A stretch of 61,252 nucleotides of DNA from an uncultured Chlorobiaceae bacterium (GTDB taxonomy: Bacteria; Bacteroidota; Chlorobiia; Chlorobiales; Chlorobiaceae). Position 1 is the first letter of the stretch; every line of letters starts with the position of its first letter. The notes beneath the pieces were generated by a model that worked only from the letters and a program-made list of their open reading frames with translations, was not told where the DNA came from and did not search any database. The stretch spans positions 1 to 61,252 of the forward strand of contig CAJEXL010000012.1 of the NCBI GenBank assembly GCA_903994365.1, in the 5' to 3' direction. Made by a program: the position numbers and the translations under genes. Positions 9,131 through 18,656 of this stretch are shown in pieces.

Positions 9131-9580
9131 ATGAGCAAGACGTTAAGTTTTAAAACATATTCGGCAAAGCCGGCAGAAGTAGAGCGCAAATGGTATGTTA
9201 TTGATGCCGATGGTCAGGTATTGGGCAGAATGGCTTCCGAAATTGCAAAAGTCCTTCGGGGCAAGCACAAGCCACAGTTCACTCCACACATCGACACTGG
9301 CGACTTTATTGTAGTAACCAATGCTGAAAAAGTTTTACTTACCGGCAAAAAAGAGGAGCAGAAGAGCTACTTTTCTCACTCTCATTACCCGGGTGGTGTC
9401 AAGATTGATCATGTTAAAGATTTGCTGAAGAAAAAGCCTGAAAGAATTGTTGAAAACGCGGTATGGGGTATGTTGCCGCATAACAATCTCGGACGTCAGC
9501 TCTTCAGAAAACTTAAAGTCTATCCTGGCGCAACTCACCCGCATATTTCGCAGTCACCAGTTGAAATGAAAGTAAACTAA
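9131..9580 (+). CDS. rplM: 50S ribosomal protein L13
   Basis: L13 is an early assembly protein of the large subunit. The 149-residue sequence has the family features: [20 protein letters not shown] near the N-terminus, [12 protein letters not shown], and [13 protein letters not shown] near residue 113. Length is typical. It begins the rplM-rpsI pair that is conserved across bacteria, with rpsI 18 bases downstream, and is preceded by a leader with a perfect 10-bp inverted repeat. Confidence 0.97.
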   Translation: MSKTLSFKTYSAKPAEVERKWYVIDADGQVLGRMASEIAKVLRGKHKPQFTPHIDTGDFIVVTNAEKVLLTGKKEEQKSYFSHSHYPGGVKIDHVKDLLKKKPERIVENAVWGMLPHNNLGRQLFRKLKVYPGATHPHISQSPVEMKVN

Positions 9581-9598
9581 ATTATTAAAGAATTGGGA

Positions 9599-9988
9599 AT
9601 GAAAGAGGTTATCGATACAGTTGGTCGCCGTAAAACCTCGGTGGCTCGAGCTTTTTTAACTCCAGGCAAAGGTCGGGTTATTATCAACAAGCTGCCGGTT
9701 GAGGAGTATTTTAAAGACGAATTCAAACGCCAGCAGGCTCTTCGGCCTCTTGTGATTACTGAAAAAACGGAAGATTTTGATATCAAGGTCAATGTTCAGG
9801 GTGGCGGTGTTACCGGCCAGTCAGGTGCAGTCAGCCTTGCTATTGCCCGTGCTCTTACCGAGTTTGACGAAGCGGCTCGTGCCATTCTTAAAACTGAGAA
9901 GCTGTTGACCAGGGATCCCCGTATGGTTGAACGCAAAAAATTTGGACGCAAAAAAGCTCGCAAACGTTTCCAGTTCTCAAAACGTTAA
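9599..9988 (+). CDS. rpsI: 30S ribosomal protein S9
   Basis: S9 lies in the head of the small subunit and its C-terminal tail reaches the P-site tRNA. The 129-residue product shows [17 protein letters not shown] at the N-terminus, [19 protein letters not shown] in the middle and the basic tail ending in [12 protein letters not shown]. The ATG at 9599 is chosen over a TTG two codons upstream because it yields the standard length. It is co-transcribed with rplM. Confidence 0.97.
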   Translation: MKEVIDTVGRRKTSVARAFLTPGKGRVIINKLPVEEYFKDEFKRQQALRPLVITEKTEDFDIKVNVQGGGVTGQSGAVSLAIARALTEFDEAARAILKTEKLLTRDPRMVERKKFGRKKARKRFQFSKR

Positions 9989-10044
9989 TCTGGCGCAGTC
10001 TTGTTGCCTTTGTACAATTTCAGAACACAACTTCGCATATCATG

Positions 10045-10116
10045 ACAGTCTGGATATTGCAGTTCAGACGAAGCTCTCCGGAAGTGTCTGGCGCTATGCG
10101 CCGGATGCCGGACTGT
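10045..10116 (+). promoter_or_regulatory. Candidate structured leader of rpsB-tsf mRNA
   Basis: ACAGTCTGG (10045-10053) can pair with CCGGACTGT (10108-10116), nine pairs with one G-U. Inside it a strong hairpin TCTGGCGC-TAT-GCGCCGGA spans 10087-10105, and a weaker AGTTC/GAAGCT stem can form near 10061-10075, giving a possible three-way junction. It ends 44 bases before the rpsB start. An alternative nested pairing uses TCCGG (10077-10081) with CCGGA (10108-10112). Autoregulation by S2 is the natural guess and is inference. Confidence 0.5.
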
Positions 10117-10160
10117 AAAGGCATGGTAGAGGAATAACTAAAACATCAAAAAAGGTCGCT

Positions 10161-10922
10161 ATGTCACATTTCCAGCTTGAAGAGATGCTCCGCGCAGGAG
10201 TTCACTTTGGTCACCTTGCACGTCGCTGGTGTCCGAAAATGAAGCCGTATATTTTTATGGAAAAAAACGGTGTTCACATTATTGATTTGCAGAAAACCGT
10301 TCTTCTTGCCGATGATGCGCTCAAGGCTCTTGAAGCTATTGCGCAGACTGGCAGGGAAATTATGTTTGTAGGCACAAAAAAACAGGCTAAACACATTATT
10401 GCCGAGCAGGCAGGACGTGCAGGAATGCCTTATGTCTGCGAGCGCTGGCTTGGCGGTATGCTCACCAACTTCCAGACAATTCGTCAGAGCATCAGGCGTA
10501 TGAACTCCATTGACAGGATGGCCACTGACGGTACTTATGATATGATTACCAAGAAAGAGCGCCTCATGCTTGGTCGCGAGAAAGAGAAGCTTATGAGGAT
10601 TCTTGGCGGTATCGCCACCATGACAAGGCTCCCTGCAGCACTCTTTATTGTAGACATCAAGAAAGAGCATATTGCTATCAAGGAGGCTCGTTCGCTCGGC
10701 ATTCCGATTATTGCCATGGTTGACACCAACTGCGATCCTGAACTGGTCGATTTTGTTATTCCGGCCAATGATGATGCCATTCGCTCTATTCAGCTCATGG
10801 TTAAAGCTGTTGCTGATACCGTTATCAAGGCACGCGAACTGAAAGTCGAAAATGAGGTTCTTGCCGAGATGGATGAAGTTGAAGTTGATGCTGATGTCGA
10901 GAAAGAAGAGATCAGCGAATAA
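10161..10922 (+). CDS. rpsB: 30S ribosomal protein S2
   Basis: S2 is a late-binding small-subunit protein that recruits S1. The 253-residue product starts with the family hallmark [19 protein letters not shown], contains FVGTKKQAK and [15 protein letters not shown], and [13 protein letters not shown] with [12 protein letters not shown] long acidic tail ([15 protein letters not shown]) ends the protein. It is followed after 33 bases by tsf, the usual order. The 172-base leader between rpsI and rpsB contains a strong predicted RNA structure. Confidence 0.97.
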   Translation: MSHFQLEEMLRAGVHFGHLARRWCPKMKPYIFMEKNGVHIIDLQKTVLLADDALKALEAIAQTGREIMFVGTKKQAKHIIAEQAGRAGMPYVCERWLGGMLTNFQTIRQSIRRMNSIDRMATDGTYDMITKKERLMLGREKEKLMRILGGIATMTRLPAALFIVDIKKEHIAIKEARSLGIPIIAMVDTNCDPELVDFVIPANDDAIRSIQLMVKAVADTVIKARELKVENEVLAEMDEVEVDADVEKEEISE

Positions 10923-10955
10923 TCACCGTTACGTAATATTAAGAGTAAAATTTCA

Positions 10956-11822
10956 ATGAGCCAGACTTCAGCAAAAGATGTAAAAAATCTTCGTGATATA
11001 ACAGGTGCAGGGATGATGGACTGCAAGAAAGCCCTTGACGAAACAGGTGGGGATGTACAGCAGGCTATTGACTATCTGCGCAAGAAAGGAGCAGCTCTCG
11101 CCGCCAAACGTGCTGACAGAGATGCGAATGAGGGTATGGTGAGCATCAAGATAACCCCGGATCACAAGAGTGGCGTTATTCTTGAACTAAATTGCGAGAC
11201 TGATTTTGTTGCTCGCGGCGAGGACTTTACTGGTTTTGTAGCAGCGCTTGGAGATCTCGCCCTTGCAAGCCGTACAGCTTCGCCCGAAGCTCTTCTGGCA
11301 CTCACGCTTGGAGAAGCTTATGGTGCCGAAACGGTTGATGATGCCATGAAGACGATGACCGGCAAATTGGGCGAAAAGATAAATCTCAAGCGACTTGCAT
11401 TTTTTGATGCGCCGAATGGGCTTGTCGAGGGTTATATTCACCCCGGTGCTAAACTTGGTGCTATCATTCATGTTGATACCGACAAACCTGATGTTGTCAG
11501 GGAGTTGGCCAAAGATCTTGCCATGCAGGTTGCTGCGTCTTCGCCGGTGGTTGTTGATCGCTCCTGTGTGCCAGCCGATTATATAGCAAAAGAGTCTGAA
11601 ATATATCGCCAGCAGGCTCTCGAACAGGGTAAAAAAGAGGAATTTGTCGACAAGATAGTTCTTGGCAGGCTTGAAAAATATTATCAGGATGTTGTGCTTG
11701 GTGAGCAGAGCTTTATCAAGGATGACAAGATAAAGGTATCGGGTGTTCTGAACGACTGTCGAAAAAAGCATCAGGTGACGGTCGATGTCATTGGATTTGT
11801 TCGCTATCATTTGGGAGAATAA
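10956..11822 (+). CDS. tsf: Translation elongation factor Ts
   Basis: EF-Ts is the nucleotide exchange factor for EF-Tu. The 288 residues show the N-terminal UBA-like domain with [16 protein letters not shown], then [15 protein letters not shown], and VDIIGFVR-like residues ([13 protein letters not shown]) at the end. The length matches other Chlorobi and most Gram-negative bacteria. The gene is paired with rpsB and followed at once by a good intrinsic terminator. Confidence 0.97.
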   Translation: MSQTSAKDVKNLRDITGAGMMDCKKALDETGGDVQQAIDYLRKKGAALAAKRADRDANEGMVSIKITPDHKSGVILELNCETDFVARGEDFTGFVAALGDLALASRTASPEALLALTLGEAYGAETVDDAMKTMTGKLGEKINLKRLAFFDAPNGLVEGYIHPGAKLGAIIHVDTDKPDVVRELAKDLAMQVAASSPVVVDRSCVPADYIAKESEIYRQQALEQGKKEEFVDKIVLGRLEKYYQDVVLGEQSFIKDDKIKVSGVLNDCRKKHQVTVDVIGFVRYHLGE

Positions 11823-11830
11823 GCAGAAAA

Positions 11831-11860
11831 AAAGCCTCGTTATTCGAGGCTTTTTTTTTG
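11831..11860 (+). terminator. Intrinsic terminator after tsf
   Basis: AAAGCCTCG and CGAGGCTTT form a GC-rich stem over a short TTATT-type loop, followed by a run of about nine T residues. It begins eight bases after the tsf stop and separates rpsB-tsf from pyrH. Confidence 0.88.
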
Positions 11861-11910
11861 ATAGAATTTCTGTTTTTTCTTGTTAACCATTTCTTTATAA
11901 GGATAAGAAT

Positions 11911-12630
11911 ATGCTCCAGTACAAGCGCGTTTTGCTGAAATTGAGTGGTGAAGCACTTGCCGGTGAGGACGGTTATGGCATAAATCCTGAAATGCTCGAA
12001 CGTTACGCAGAGGAGATAAAAGAGGCGCGTGATATGGGTGCTCAAATTGCTTTGGTCATTGGGGGGGGGAATATTTTCAGGGGTATGTCAGAGGCTGCTG
12101 CCAACATGGATCGTGTGCAGGCTGACTACATGGGTATGCTCGCTACGGTGATTAACGCTTTGGCCTTTCAGGATGCACTTGAACGTAAAGGGGTCTTTAC
12201 CCGTCTTCAGACAGCCATAAAAATGGAGCAGATGGCTGAGCCATTTATACGGCGCAGGGCTGTTCGTCATCTTGAAAAGGGGCGCGTCGTTATTTTCGGG
12301 GCAGGTACAGGTAATCCATATTTCACCACAGACACGGCGGCCTCTTTGAGGGCTATAGAGATTGAGGCTGATATTATTGTAAAAGGGACACGGGTTGATG
12401 GTATCTATGATTCTGATCCTGAAAAAAATTCAAATGCGCAGTTCTTTTCGGATATCTCTTACCTTGATGTGATTCGCAAAAATCTTCGTGTTATGGATAT
12501 GACGGCAATAACACTTTGTCGTGAAAATTCATTGCCGATCATGATCATGAATATGAATGAAAAAGGGAATTTTACAAAACTTCTTCGGGGCGAAAAGATT
12601 GGTTCACTTGTTCATGGTGAGCTCTCCTGA
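11911..12630 (+). CDS. pyrH: UMP kinase
   Basis: PyrH phosphorylates UMP to UDP in pyrimidine nucleotide synthesis. The 239-residue product has the amino-acid-kinase fold: [15 protein letters not shown] at the start, IGGGNIFRG (nucleotide-binding Gly loop), and [16 protein letters not shown] with ATLRAIE-like [10 protein letters not shown]. Length is normal. The Gly loop is encoded with an uninterrupted run of nine G residues. Its last 19 bases overlap recX on the opposite strand. Confidence 0.97.
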   Translation: MLQYKRVLLKLSGEALAGEDGYGINPEMLERYAEEIKEARDMGAQIALVIGGGNIFRGMSEAAANMDRVQADYMGMLATVINALAFQDALERKGVFTRLQTAIKMEQMAEPFIRRRAVRHLEKGRVVIFGAGTGNPYFTTDTAASLRAIEIEADIIVKGTRVDGIYDSDPEKNSNAQFFSDISYLDVIRKNLRVMDMTAITLCRENSLPIMIMNMNEKGNFTKLLRGEKIGSLVHGELS

Positions 12631-13109
12631 GAGGGCTCCTCGTCTTCAGAATATGACCCAAAGAGACTCTTGAGAACGGTTTGAATCTCCTGCCAGCGAA
12701 ACCCTCTGTTTCGCAGGAAGGTTTCAAGCCTCTTTTTTCTCACGCTTTCAGTTGCATCACGCAGAGAGCTGATTTTTTTTTCTGCGGCTTTAAGGCACAG
12801 TTCAGCGCTCGCATACTCATTGAGAAGCTCCTGGATGATGTTGTCGGCAACTCCTCTTTTTCTGAGCTCCGCACAGAGCAACAATTTCCCCGATGGTTTT
12901 CGTCTTGATCGACTTCTGATCAGCTCCATACTGAACACCTTGTCGTTCAGCACCCCCTCTTTTGTCAGCTTCTCAAGTACCGGCTTGATGCTCTCCGATG
13001 TATATCCCTTTTTCAGGAGCTTCCGCTCAAGCTCATCCTGGCTGTGATTGCGCAGACTGAGCAGTTTGAGGGAAAATGTCATGGCGGAGTTGGGCGTGTT
13101 GTTCAGCAT
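12612..13109 (-). CDS. recX: Regulatory protein RecX
   Basis: RecX binds and inhibits RecA filaments. The 165-residue product has three-helix repeats typical of the family: [47 protein letters not shown] and [17 protein letters not shown] are recognisable segments. A second possible start is the ATG at 13082 (MTFSLKLL), which would drop nine residues; neither has a clear ribosome site. The 3' end overlaps pyrH by 19 bases in convergent orientation, so the two transcripts are partly antisense. Confidence 0.88.
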   Translation of the reverse strand: MLNNTPNSAMTFSLKLLSLRNHSQDELERKLLKKGYTSESIKPVLEKLTKEGVLNDKVFSMELIRSRSRRKPSGKLLLCAELRKRGVADNIIQELLNEYASAELCLKAAEKKISSLRDATESVRKKRLETFLRNRGFRWQEIQTVLKSLFGSYSEDEEPSQESSP

Positions 13110-13270
13110 TATCTGAAGGGTTGGTGTCAGAAAGAGTATTCAGACATGGAACAGTCTCATACGTTTCACTACTCCCAAGTAACGTTCAATCAATATCTGA
13201 TCCAAAATAAATATCACTTTCTCAGGATATACTATCACTATTTTCTTGAGATAAGTACAGAAGGTCGCTC

Positions 13271-13300
13271 TTGCTTTTTCTCTCTCTTCATTTTTATTAT
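13271..13300 (+). promoter_or_regulatory. Possible sigma-70-type promoter for the bchV-like gene
   Basis: TTGCTT (13271-13276) and TATTAT (13295-13300) are separated by 18 bases within the 276-base region between recX and the bchV-like gene. The region is AT-rich and no other gene is convincing in it. Sequence match only; AT-rich tracts give such matches by chance. Confidence 0.25.
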
Positions 13301-13385
13301 ATTCTCTGCAGTTCAATGGTGACCGTACTGGTGTGGTATGGGGATCTCTGCAACCTTTTTTCTATTAGTCAAGCGTAAAAGTAAT

Positions 13386-13859
13386 ATGCCTCGCTATACC
13401 CCAGAACAGCTTGTCAAACGAAATGCCTCCATCTGGACAGATATCCAGATTATTCTTGCACCCATTCAGTTTCTCTTTTTTATTGCAGGCCTGACTATTA
13501 CGACACTCTATGCCAATAATCTTTTCCTCTCTGGATTTTACTGGGTCAGTGTAGCAATTCTCTTTAAAACTCTTTTTTTTGCTCTTCTTTTCATCACAGG
13601 TATGTTTTTTGAAAAAGAGATTTTTAATCAGTGGGTTTACTCCAAAGAATTTTTGTGGGAGGATATTGGTAGTACTATTGCTGCTTTTTTTCATCTGCTC
13701 TATTTCTTTCTGGCCTGGTTTGGTGCTTCACAAGAGGTACTTCTCTGGGATGCATTTCTGGCATATTTTACATACGTGCTCAATGCGCTGCAATATCTGG
13801 TACGGATTATCCTTGAAAAAATCAATGAACGCAATCTCAGGATGGATGGCCAGTTATGA
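13386..13859 (+). CDS. bchV: C-3 vinyl (bacterio)chlorophyllide hydratase, BchF/BchV family
   Basis: The enzyme adds water to the C-3 vinyl group during synthesis of bacteriochlorophylls c/d/e or a. The 157-residue product starts [19 protein letters not shown], has [14 protein letters not shown], and the family core [20 protein letters not shown], with about four hydrophobic helices. Green sulfur bacteria carry two paralogs, BchF and BchV. The location a few genes upstream of the RLP cluster matches what I recall for bchV in Chlorobaculum tepidum, so bchV is preferred; motif reading alone cannot separate them. The ATG at 13386 is chosen over an upstream in-frame ATG because it gives the family N-terminus. 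Confidence 0.82.
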   Translation: MPRYTPEQLVKRNASIWTDIQIILAPIQFLFFIAGLTITTLYANNLFLSGFYWVSVAILFKTLFFALLFITGMFFEKEIFNQWVYSKEFLWEDIGSTIAAFFHLLYFFLAWFGASQEVLLWDAFLAYFTYVLNALQYLVRIILEKINERNLRMDGQL

Positions 13860-14074
13860 ACTACAGTTTTAAAAGACTTTGGAACCGGGCATTTCTCTTT
13901 GTTGGTCCAGCCTGGTTTCTGCTTGTATGGATTATATGGTCTTCGGGTCAATTGATTACAGTAGCCGACAAGATTACTTTTATCGGCATAGTAATCCCTG
14001 GTTTTCTTATTGTCTATAGTACCGGATTTTTTATTGAGGGGTGGCATGAAAAGAAAAAAAGAGGCCGGAGTTGA
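13856..14074 (+). CDS. Small membrane protein translationally coupled to bchV-like gene
   Basis: The 72-residue product is not recognised. It has two predicted transmembrane helices (about residues 13-33 and 38-60) and a basic tail (EKKKRGRS). Its ATG overlaps the upstream stop codon (ATGA), so it is almost certainly translated together with the BchF/BchV hydratase. A terminator hairpin overlaps its own stop. Linkage suggests a role in bacteriochlorophyll maturation or in anchoring the hydratase; this is inference only. Confidence 0.7.
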   Translation: MNYSFKRLWNRAFLFVGPAWFLLVWIIWSSGQLITVADKITFIGIVIPGFLIVYSTGFFIEGWHEKKKRGRS

Positions 14075-14091
14075 GTTGGCCTTTCTTTTTT
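14054..14091 (+). terminator. Intrinsic terminator overlapping the stop of the small membrane gene
   Basis: AAAAGAGGCC and GGCCTTTCTTTT flank a loop that contains the TGA stop; the stem is completed by A-T pairs and the right arm runs into T residues. It closes the two-gene bchV-like operon. Confidence 0.65.
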
Positions 14092-14116
14092 GCATGTCGT
14101 TATTTTTTAATAATTA

Positions 14117-14135
14117 CATACCGTTTTTCGGTATG
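14117..14135 (+). repeat. Perfect hairpin in the leader of the aldolase/SDR gene
   Basis: CATACCG-TTTTT-CGGTATG is a perfect seven-base inverted repeat with a five-T loop, 16 bases before the ATG at 14152. It overlaps the place where a ribosome site would sit. It could be an operator or an RNA hairpin that limits translation. Confidence 0.4.
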
Positions 14136-14151
14136 AGAAGTATGATCTGTT

Positions 14152-16269
14152 ATGCAGAACCTTTGGAATGACGCTGATTTTCAACGCTCCGTACAGGAGC
14201 AGTGCAGTACGCCGGAGATTCAGGCCGAACTTGCTGAGCTGGTTTATGCATCTCGTCTTCTTGGTCGAGAAAGTTCGTTGGTGATGCATGGTGGAGGCAA
14301 TACCTCGGTCAAATGTGAACTGGTCGATATGGTTGGTAATCGCGCTGAGGTGCTGCTGATCAAGGGAAGTGGGGTTGATTTGAGCCGGGTTACAGCTCGC
14401 GACTATACTCCCCTCAGATTGGGGCCTCTTCGTAAACTTGTTGAGTTGTTTACGCACAACGACACTATAAGCGAAGAGTCGCTTCAGCGCTTTTCAACGA
14501 AAGAGTTTAAACACCTTTTGGTGCTGAATATGTTCAGCCTGACTGATCATATGGCGGAGAAGAGATTGACACCGTCAATTGAGACGCTCCTTCATGCGTT
14601 TCTGCCGCACAGGTTTATTCTTCATACCCATTCCTTTGCACTCCTCACACTCAGTAATCAGCCGGATGGAGTCAGACTTTGCAGCGAAACACTCGGAGAG
14701 AGTTTTGGTTCGGTGCCCTATATCAAGCCAGGCCTTGGCCTTGCTCGTTCAGCCGCCGGTGTGTACGAGGCAAACATGGATATAAAAGGGCTGGTGTTAC
14801 AGAAACATGGTCTCGTGACCTTTGGCTCAACAGCTCAAGAAGCATACAGCAGGATGATTGATGCGGTTACTTTGCTTGAACAGCGTATAGCGGTGGCTGG
14901 CAGGAAGAGCTTTACACCGGTATCCTTGCCAACATCAATTGCTTCGGTTGAAGTGGCAGCTCCTGTTATCAGAGGTGCCTGTGTCGACGAAAAGGCACCA
15001 GGTACACGTGAGTATTATCAATTCATTCTTGATTTTCGTACCTCTGCCGATATTCTTGATTTTGTTAATAGTGCAGATCTTCTTCGTACAAGTCAAAAGG
15101 GCGCCATGACGCCCGACTTTATTATACGGACAAAGAATAAGCCACTTGTGCTCTCCGCTCCGGATGCCGGAGATATTCCTTCTTTCAAGGCTACGGTGCA
15201 TGAGGCTGTACAACGATATCGTCAAGAGTATACTGAATACTTTAACACCCAGCAGCAGGCTTCCGGTATGGCGGTAGCCATGCTCGATGCTCTTCCAAGA
15301 GTTGTACTCGTTCCTGGTTTAGGGCTTTTCGGGCTTGGTAAAACCGCTGAATCTGCTGCAGTTAATGCTGATATAGCAACATGTACCGCTTCGGCTTTTC
15401 TTGATGCCGAATCGCTGGGTACTTTTGAGACCATTACTGACCGTGAAGCGTTTGAAATTGAGTATTGGGACATGGAGCAGGCGAAGGTGAACAAGGTACA
15501 TCATGATGTTTTTGCCGGTAAAGTTGTGACGGTAACCGGGGGCGCGAGTGGTATCGGTCTTGCTACAGCCAAAGCATTCCGTCAGAGAGGGGCAGAGCTT
15601 GTTATTCTCGACCTTAGCCGAGAAGCGCTTGATCGGGCTGTTGAGGAGCTTGGCGGCAATGTGCTTGCTCTCACCTGTGATGTTACCTCACGAGCGGACA
15701 TTCGTTTGGCATTCGATGCAATCTGCCGCAAATTCGGTGGTGTTGATATTCTTGTTTCAAATGTTGGTGTTGCCATTCAGGGCCGTATTGGCGAAGTTTC
15801 CGACGAACTGCTCCGCAAAAGTTTTGATATCAACTTTTTTTCACACCAGTCTATAGCCCAGGCGGCGGTAAAAATAATGAAACTGCAGGGGACGGGCGGT
15901 GTACTGCTTTTCAATGTCTCAAAACAGGCCGTCAACCCCGGCCCGGATTTTGGCCCTTATGGTCTGGCAAAAGCCGCTACGCTTTTTCTTGTGCGTCAAT
16001 ATGCGCTTGATCATGGACGAGATGGTATCCGTTCAAACGGCATCAATGCCGATCGCATTCGCACCGGCCTGCTTACTGAAGAGATGATCAAAACTCGTTC
16101 TGCAGCTCGTGGACTGAGTGAGAGTGAGTATATGGCCGGAAACCTGTTACAGCTTGAGGTGACCGCTGAAGATGTTGCGGAAGCATTTGTGCATCTTGCA
16201 CTTGAAACCAGGACAACGGGTTCAATTACCACGGTAGATGGCGGCAACATTGCAGCCGCACTCCGTTGA
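14152..16269 (+). CDS. Bifunctional class II aldolase / short-chain dehydrogenase (RhaEW-like)
   Basis: The 705-residue product joins two enzymes. Residues about 25-270 form a zinc class II aldolase/adducin domain, with HGGGNTSVK, the HTH metal pair in FILHTHSFALL and a third histidine in QKHGLVTFG. Residues about 445-705 form an SDR with TGGASGIGLATA, NVGV, and the active-site pair YGLAK. Proteins of this design include the rhamnulose-1-phosphate aldolase/lactaldehyde dehydrogenase of Bacillus (RhaEW). No rhamnose catabolism genes are nearby; instead it heads a cluster with an LsrF-type aldolase, the RuBisCO-like protein and another SDR, so its true substrate is likely another 1-phospho-ketose. 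Confidence 0.88.
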   Translation: MQNLWNDADFQRSVQEQCSTPEIQAELAELVYASRLLGRESSLVMHGGGNTSVKCELVDMVGNRAEVLLIKGSGVDLSRVTARDYTPLRLGPLRKLVELFTHNDTISEESLQRFSTKEFKHLLVLNMFSLTDHMAEKRLTPSIETLLHAFLPHRFILHTHSFALLTLSNQPDGVRLCSETLGESFGSVPYIKPGLGLARSAAGVYEANMDIKGLVLQKHGLVTFGSTAQEAYSRMIDAVTLLEQRIAVAGRKSFTPVSLPTSIASVEVAAPVIRGACVDEKAPGTREYYQFILDFRTSADILDFVNSADLLRTSQKGAMTPDFIIRTKNKPLVLSAPDAGDIPSFKATVHEAVQRYRQEYTEYFNTQQQASGMAVAMLDALPRVVLVPGLGLFGLGKTAESAAVNADIATCTASAFLDAESLGTFETITDREAFEIEYWDMEQAKVNKVHHDVFAGKVVTVTGGASGIGLATAKAFRQRGAELVILDLSREALDRAVEELGGNVLALTCDVTSRADIRLAFDAICRKFGGVDILVSNVGVAIQGRIGEVSDELLRKSFDINFFSHQSIAQAAVKIMKLQGTGGVLLFNVSKQAVNPGPDFGPYGLAKAATLFLVRQYALDHGRDGIRSNGINADRIRTGLLTEEMIKTRSAARGLSESEYMAGNLLQLEVTAEDVAEAFVHLALETRTTGSITTVDGGNIAAALR

Positions 16270-16327
16270 GAGAGAGTGAGCTTTACCAGATAAACAATTA
16301 CAACTGAAACAGAGGAGATTGACCGCA

Positions 16328-17209
16328 ATGGCTGAATACGATAAAGACAAACAGGCAAAAGAGTATTACCTGGACACCCCTGTCAATAACTACGGATTCT
16401 TTCTTAAGGGAGCACACTCTCTTGACTGGGGAATGAAGAATCGTCTCTCAAGAATATTTCGACCAGATACAGGCAAAACAGTGATGCTTGCCATCGATCA
16501 CGGCTACTTTCAGGGTCCGACGACTGGTCTTGAGCGCCCGGATGTCAACATTGTGCCACTCATGCCTTATGCAGATGCTATCATGTTGACTCGTGGTATT
16601 TTGCGTACGACGGTTCCTCCAACTCTTACCAAGGCTGTTGTTATGCGCTGCAGTGGTGGTCCGAGCATTCTCAAGGAGCTCTCTGATGAAGAGCTCGCGG
16701 TTGATATTGAAGACGCCATTCGAATGAATGTAGCCGCCATAACTCTCCAGATATTTGTTGGCGGCGAATATGAGACCCGTTCCATTCATAACATGACCAG
16801 ACTTGTTGATATGGGCCTTCGTTACGGTATTCCTACCATGGCAGTTACCGCCGTTGGCAAGGATATGGTGCGTGATGCCAAATATTTCAGACTTGCCTGC
16901 AGGATGGCTGCCGAGCTTGGTGCGCAGATTGTCAAAACCTATTATGTTCCGGAGGATTTCGATACAATTACTGCTTCATGCCCTGTGCCAATTGTTATGG
17001 CCGGAGGAAAAAAACTTCCTGAACTTGACGCACTGACAATGTCATGGAAAGCCATTAATGAAGGTGCCTCTGGTGTTGATATGGGGCGTAATATTTTCCA
17101 GAGTGATTCCCCGCTTGCCATGATGAAAGCGGTCAACAAGGTTGTGCACGAGCATCTTGATCCACAGCAGGCTTTCGACTATTTCAATTCCATCAAGGCA
17201 GAAGGATAA
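16328..17209 (+). CDS. DhnA/LsrF-type class I aldolase family protein
   Basis: The 293-residue product is a TIM-barrel of the DeoC/FbaB/LsrF group. [33 protein letters not shown] (Schiff-base lysine region) and PIVMAGGKK are visible, followed by [13 protein letters not shown] (phosphate-binding loop). Members include archaeal-type FBP aldolase and LsrF, which acts on phospho-AI-2. The start at 16328 has GAGGAG upstream. It sits between the aldolase/SDR fusion and the RLP, 58 and 139 bases away, suggesting one pathway. The first 40 residues (charged, tyrosine-rich) are longer than in minimal aldolases. Glycolytic FBP aldolase cannot be excluded. Confidence 0.85.
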   Translation: MAEYDKDKQAKEYYLDTPVNNYGFFLKGAHSLDWGMKNRLSRIFRPDTGKTVMLAIDHGYFQGPTTGLERPDVNIVPLMPYADAIMLTRGILRTTVPPTLTKAVVMRCSGGPSILKELSDEELAVDIEDAIRMNVAAITLQIFVGGEYETRSIHNMTRLVDMGLRYGIPTMAVTAVGKDMVRDAKYFRLACRMAAELGAQIVKTYYVPEDFDTITASCPVPIVMAGGKKLPELDALTMSWKAINEGASGVDMGRNIFQSDSPLAMMKAVNKVVHEHLDPQQAFDYFNSIKAEG

Positions 17210-17307
17210 TGTTGTAAGAGAAGGCGAAATGCCATGGCAGCATAGATGGTCTGCCCGGTAGTACCATTATCAGAGTTTGGTTTTATTAATAAGATACCCT
17301 TGAGCAA

Positions 17308-17386
17308 CTTGAGGCAGGCCAGCAGACAGGGGAGCATGGTATTTTTCTATGAACAGAGAGGATATTAAAGGTTTTTTTGCCTCAAG
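17308..17386 (+). promoter_or_regulatory. Inverted repeat spanning the RLP start codon
   Basis: CTTGAGGCA (17308-17316) is perfectly complementary to TGCCTCAAG (17378-17386), inside codons 10-13 of the RLP gene. An overlapping alternative pairs CCCTTGAG (17298-17305) with CTCAAGGG (17381-17388). Either fold would enclose the start codon and the GGGGAG box. Translational control is inferred. Confidence 0.3.
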
Positions 17387-18650
17387 GGAGCAGCTTGATA
17401 TGGCAGACTACCTGACGCTTGATTACTACCTGGAATGTGTGGGAGACATCGAAATAGCCCTTGCCCATTTCTGCAGTGAACAATCTACGGCCCAGTGGAA
17501 ACGTGTTGGACATGATGAAGACTTTCGTCCAAAGTATGCGGCAAAAGTTATTAATCTGACAATAGAGGGGGAGCTTCGGGAGCTGAGCTATCCGATTAAT
17601 CATGCCACAAGCGGTCCCATTCACGCTTGCCGTGTCACGATTGCGCATCCTTATGGTAATTTCGGGACAAAAATTCCGAATCTCCTCTCCGCAGTCTGTG
17701 GCGAAGGAGCATTTTTTACTCCGGGAGTGCCAGTGGTCAAATTGCTTGATATCGGTTTTCCGGAGTCTTATCTTCTTGCTTTTGATGGCCCGAAATTTGG
17801 TATTGATGGTATCCGTGATATTCTGAAGGCTTATAATCGCCCCATTTTTTTTGGCGTGGTGAAACCCAATATCGGTCTCAGTCCTGATGATTTTGCAGAA
17901 ATTGCACGCCAAAGCTGGCTTGGTGGTCTTGATATTGCCAAAGATGATGAGATGCTGGCAGATGTTGACTGGTCAACTCTTGTTGGACGCTCTTATGCTT
18001 TAGGAAATGCCAGAATGAGCGCAGAACGGGAGACCGGAGAACCAAAAATTTATCTTGCCAATGTGACCGATGAGGTTGATCGGCTGATTGAGCAGCACGA
18101 TATTGCCGTCAGCAATGGGGCTAACGCGCTGCTTATTAATGCTCTTCCGGTTGGTCTCAGCGCTGTCAGGATGTTGGCAAAACATACGAAAGTACCCCTT
18201 ATCGGTCATTTTCCTTTTATTGCTGCTTTCAGCCGGATGGAAAAATATGGCGTTCACTCAAGAGTCATGACCAAATTGCAACGCCTTGCCGGGCTTGACT
18301 CCATCATCATGCCTGGATTTGGCAGTAGAATGATGACTCCGGAAGATGAGGTCAAAGAGAATATACAGGAGTGTCTGCAGGATTTCGGACATATCCGGCG
18401 TTCACTTCCGGTGCCGGGAGGAAGCGATTCGGCGCTGACGCTCGAAGGTGTGTACCGCAAGGTCGGTAGTGTTGATTTTGGCTTTGTGCCAGGTCGGGGT
18501 GTTTTTGGTCATCCTATGGGCCCAAAAGCTGGGGCAGCCAGTATCCGTCAGGCTTGGGAGGCAATTGAGCAGGGGATTCTGCTTGAGACTTATGCCGTTG
18601 GTCGACCTGAACTTCAGGCAATGGTTGAGGGTGCCAAGGGGAAAAAGTAG
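17349..18650 (+). CDS. RuBisCO-like protein, form IV
   Basis: The 433-residue product has the RuBisCO large-subunit fold. Lys172 (FFGVVKPN), Lys198, Asp200 and Glu201 (GLDIAKDDE) align with the active-site Lys175 and the carbamate/metal-binding Lys201-Asp203-Glu204. The loop-6 lysine needed for carboxylation is missing ([14 protein letters not shown]), and KPK is KPN, so it should not fix CO2. In Chlorobaculum tepidum loss of the RLP disturbs sulfur oxidation and stress response; other RLPs are enolases or isomerases in methylthio-sugar salvage. Its neighbours are two aldolases and an SDR seven bases downstream, which supports a sugar-phosphate reaction. Confidence 0.95.
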   Translation: MNREDIKGFFASREQLDMADYLTLDYYLECVGDIEIALAHFCSEQSTAQWKRVGHDEDFRPKYAAKVINLTIEGELRELSYPINHATSGPIHACRVTIAHPYGNFGTKIPNLLSAVCGEGAFFTPGVPVVKLLDIGFPESYLLAFDGPKFGIDGIRDILKAYNRPIFFGVVKPNIGLSPDDFAEIARQSWLGGLDIAKDDEMLADVDWSTLVGRSYALGNARMSAERETGEPKIYLANVTDEVDRLIEQHDIAVSNGANALLINALPVGLSAVRMLAKHTKVPLIGHFPFIAAFSRMEKYGVHSRVMTKLQRLAGLDSIIMPGFGSRMMTPEDEVKENIQECLQDFGHIRRSLPVPGGSDSALTLEGVYRKVGSVDFGFVPGRGVFGHPMGPKAGAASIRQAWEAIEQGILLETYAVGRPELQAMVEGAKGKK

Positions 18651-18656
18651 TTTTTC

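Noticed and set aside
12060..12069. Run of G in pyrH, and a similar G run near 39669 in fumarase
   Set aside because: Both encode conserved Gly triplets in intact genes, so they are not evidence of phase variation.
13044..13322. 92-residue plus-strand frame over the recX 5' end
   Set aside because: Mostly antisense to recX, no ribosome site and no family features.
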